This document shows positions 6,093 to 6,952 of a stretch of 6,952 bases of DNA, one piece after another. Position 1 is the stretch's first letter. Each line of letters begins with the position of its first letter. This DNA is from an uncultured Moraxella sp. Its GTDB lineage: Bacteria; Pseudomonadota; Gammaproteobacteria; Pseudomonadales; Moraxellaceae. The stretch spans positions 1 through 6,952 of the forward strand of contig CALTTC010000047.1 of the NCBI GenBank assembly GCA_943908425.1. The letters run 5' to 3'. A program made the position numbers and the translations under genes. Under the pieces are notes generated by a model that saw only the letters and a list, made by a program, of their open reading frames with translations, was not told the origin of the DNA and made no database searches.

Positions 6093-6134
6093 TTTATACC
6101 ACAAAATAATACCCCAAAGCCTTAATGAAAGCAA
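6093..6134 (-). promoter_or_regulatory. Candidate fabF promoter region
   Basis: There are two overlapping possibilities on the minus strand. One is TTGCTT (6134-6129), 17 bases, TATTAT (6111-6106). The other is an extended -10, TGGTATAAA (6101-6093), lacking a -35. Either gives a leader of roughly 125-140 bases before the ATG at 5960, long enough to hold regulation, though I see no recognisable riboswitch or operator. Confidence 0.35.
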
Positions 6135-6404
6135 TAACGCCCACCAATGTAACTTACAACAACAAGCCACTAAGCCGACAATAGTAATAACATCACTTGA
6201 TACAATTCAAAAGTCACTTAAGTTAAAACCAAATAAAAGTTAAAGTTAAATAAATCAAAAGCTTGCAATGGCACTTGATCACAAGCAAAAACTTATCAAC
6301 CACGCCACCACCGCCAAGCTCACCCGAATCGCCACTAAAATTCATAACTGCTACATTTTGAAACATTTTACCCCCGGTTTCGCCACAAACTTTTAGGAAA
6401 CATT

Positions 6405-6413
6405 TGTTATCAT
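6405..6413 (+). promoter_or_regulatory. Extended -10 promoter of ACP-like gene
   Basis: TGTTATCAT is an extended -10 (TG, one base, then TATCAT, 5 of 6 to TATAAT). No good -35 lies 16-18 bases upstream, as is common for extended -10 promoters. Transcription would begin near 6420, giving a leader of about 20 bases that carries GGAG at 6428-6431. Confidence 0.5.
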
Positions 6414-6438
6414 AGCCTAAATTTTATGGAGATGTGTT

Positions 6439-6840
6439 ATGAAAACCAAACTTTTAGCAGGCGTTGCCCTACTTTGTGCTGTTGGCTCAGCCCACGCTTT
6501 TGAAGCCAGTCAAGCTTACGATGATGCTGTTTATAAGCGTGAAGTTAGCTACCAATGTCAAGGCAATGAGCGCGTGAAAGTAACTTACGGCTTTAACCGT
6601 GAGCAACTCCCCACTTACGCTAGTGCCTACCTAAACGGCAAAGACCGCTTTATGCCGTACAATCTAAATCGCTCAGATACTGTTGATGCAGTATTCGGTG
6701 ATGAAGACAACTTTAGCATTATGAGCGAAGATTTTCGCCTAGCGACTTATCATCGCCGTGCTGTTAATATCCAAAGCGCTAGCGGTGAAATCCTGCACAA
6801 AAACTGTCGCTTCACTGGCGTTAAAAAAATCGCTGGCTAA
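6439..6840 (+). CDS. Adhesin Complex Protein (ACP)-like lysozyme inhibitor
   Basis: This is a 133-residue exported protein with a clear signal peptide, cleaved after AHA (residue 20), leaving a mature protein of about 113 residues. The core EVSYQCQGNERVKVTYGFN, TYASAYLNGK, MPYNLNRSD and KNC closely follows the Neisseria Adhesin Complex Protein, an outer-membrane-associated MliC-fold protein that inhibits c-type lysozyme and contributes to adhesion. The two conserved cysteines, C40 and C123, sit where ACP has its disulfide pair. C13 is inside the signal hydrophobic core and is preceded by LL, not a lipobox, so it is not a lipoprotein. GGAG (6428-6431) lies seven bases before the ATG. The gene has its own promoter and terminator. 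Lysozyme inhibition is inferred by homology recalled from memory; it could be a diverged paralogue with another target. Confidence 0.85.
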   Translation: MKTKLLAGVALLCAVGSAHAFEASQAYDDAVYKREVSYQCQGNERVKVTYGFNREQLPTYASAYLNGKDRFMPYNLNRSDTVDAVFGDEDNFSIMSEDFRLATYHRRAVNIQSASGEILHKNCRFTGVKKIAG

Positions 6841-6850
6841 GCTACCACCC

Positions 6851-6882
6851 AAAAAAAGCCCTGCACTATGCGGGGCTTTTTT
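6851..6882 (+). terminator. Strong rho-independent terminator after ACP-like gene
   Basis: GCCCTGCA (6858-6865), loop CTA, and TGCGGGGC (6869-6876) form an 8-bp stem with one U-G pair, followed by TTTTTT (6877-6882). The A-run at 6851-6857 makes it potentially bidirectional, so it could also stop leftward transcription from beyond the window. Confidence 0.92.
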
Positions 6883-6897
6883 ATGGCAAACGTATAG

Positions 6898-6952
6898 CAA
6901 TGGTCAATGGTCAATGGTCAATGGTCAATGGTCAATGGTCAATGGTCAATGG
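6898..6952. repeat. Heptanucleotide tandem array (TGGTCAA)n, right edge
   Basis: Seven perfect copies of TGGTCAA occupy 6901-6949, preceded by a partial unit (CAA, 6898-6900) and followed by TGG at the window end, so the array continues to the right. On the plus strand it is open in all three frames and encodes the cycle MVNGQWS, with an ATG in every frame once per 21 bases. On the minus strand every frame meets TGA. No ribosome binding site precedes it. It begins 15-18 bases after the ACP-like terminator, so it belongs to the spacer or 5' end of whatever lies to the right. Confidence 0.97.

Larger units (their letters stand above)
5961..6438. other. AT-rich divergent spacer between fabF and ACP-like gene
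   Basis: No gene is supported in this stretch. It contains the fabF leader and candidate promoter on the left and the ACP-like promoter on the right. The middle (about 6180-6260) is low-complexity, rich in TTAA, AGTTAA and AAATAAA. The only inverted repeat I noted, GCTTG (6261-6265) with CAAGC (6282-6286), is short with a long loop and is not a convincing structure. In-frame codons upstream of 5960 up to the TTG at 6026 remain open but lack a ribosome binding site. Confidence 0.6.

Noticed and set aside
6261..6286. GCTTG/CAAGC inverted repeat in the fabF-ACP spacer as a terminator or small RNA
   Set aside because: The stem is only five bases with a 16-base loop and no proper T-run, so it is compatible with chance in AT-rich DNA.
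6439..6840. Lipoprotein reading of the ACP-like protein via C13
   Set aside because: C13 follows LL rather than a small residue at -1, and a better signal peptidase I site (AHA) lies at residues 18-20.
1..6952. CRISPR array, insertion sequence, toxin-antitoxin or phage-defence module
   Set aside because: The repeats are 7-29 bp tandem units without regular unique spacers. There is no transposase, nuclease, Cas or toxin-like gene, and every substantial open frame is accounted for by the listed genes.

Overview
The window looks like a piece of a Moraxella chromosome, or a close relative in the Moraxellaceae. This is inferred from AT-rich spacers, coding sequence rich in TTTGCC/GGCAAA-type words, and protein matches recalled from memory (a NorM-type MATE pump, FabF, RppH, and a homologue of the Neisseria/Moraxella Adhesin Complex Protein). 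No marker gene fixes the species. Both edges lie inside heptanucleotide tandem arrays: TGACAAA on the left and TGGTCAA on the right. The window may therefore be a contig whose assembly stopped at unresolved repeats.

Layout from left to right. Positions 1-51 are the left array. A minus-strand pair follows: a YhfA-type OsmC protein (573-1055) and a MAPEG-family membrane protein (148-576), overlapping by four bases (ATGA). Next on the minus strand is an unrecognised exported protein (1296-2333) with a degenerate N-terminal repeat and six cysteines. A 346-351 bp divergent spacer full of short tandem duplications separates it from rppH (2685-3167, plus strand, GTG start). A compact hairpin terminator follows rppH and ends only eight bases before the ATG of a MATE efflux pump (3219-4613). 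The pump converges on fabF (4641-5960, minus strand), whose best start lies well inside the longest open frame. A 478 bp AT-rich divergent spacer leads to a small secreted ACP/MliC-like protein (6439-6840, plus strand). It is closed by a strong terminator, and the right array begins 18 bp later.

Functionally this is a mix of housekeeping genes (fatty-acid elongation, mRNA 5'-end processing) and envelope or stress genes (OsmC, MAPEG, MATE efflux, two exported proteins, one likely a lysozyme inhibitor). I see no defence system, CRISPR array, insertion sequence, tRNA or rRNA. The least ordinary elements are the two outward-facing heptad arrays, the unknown exported protein, the terminator abutting the MATE start, and the tandemly duplicated spacers.
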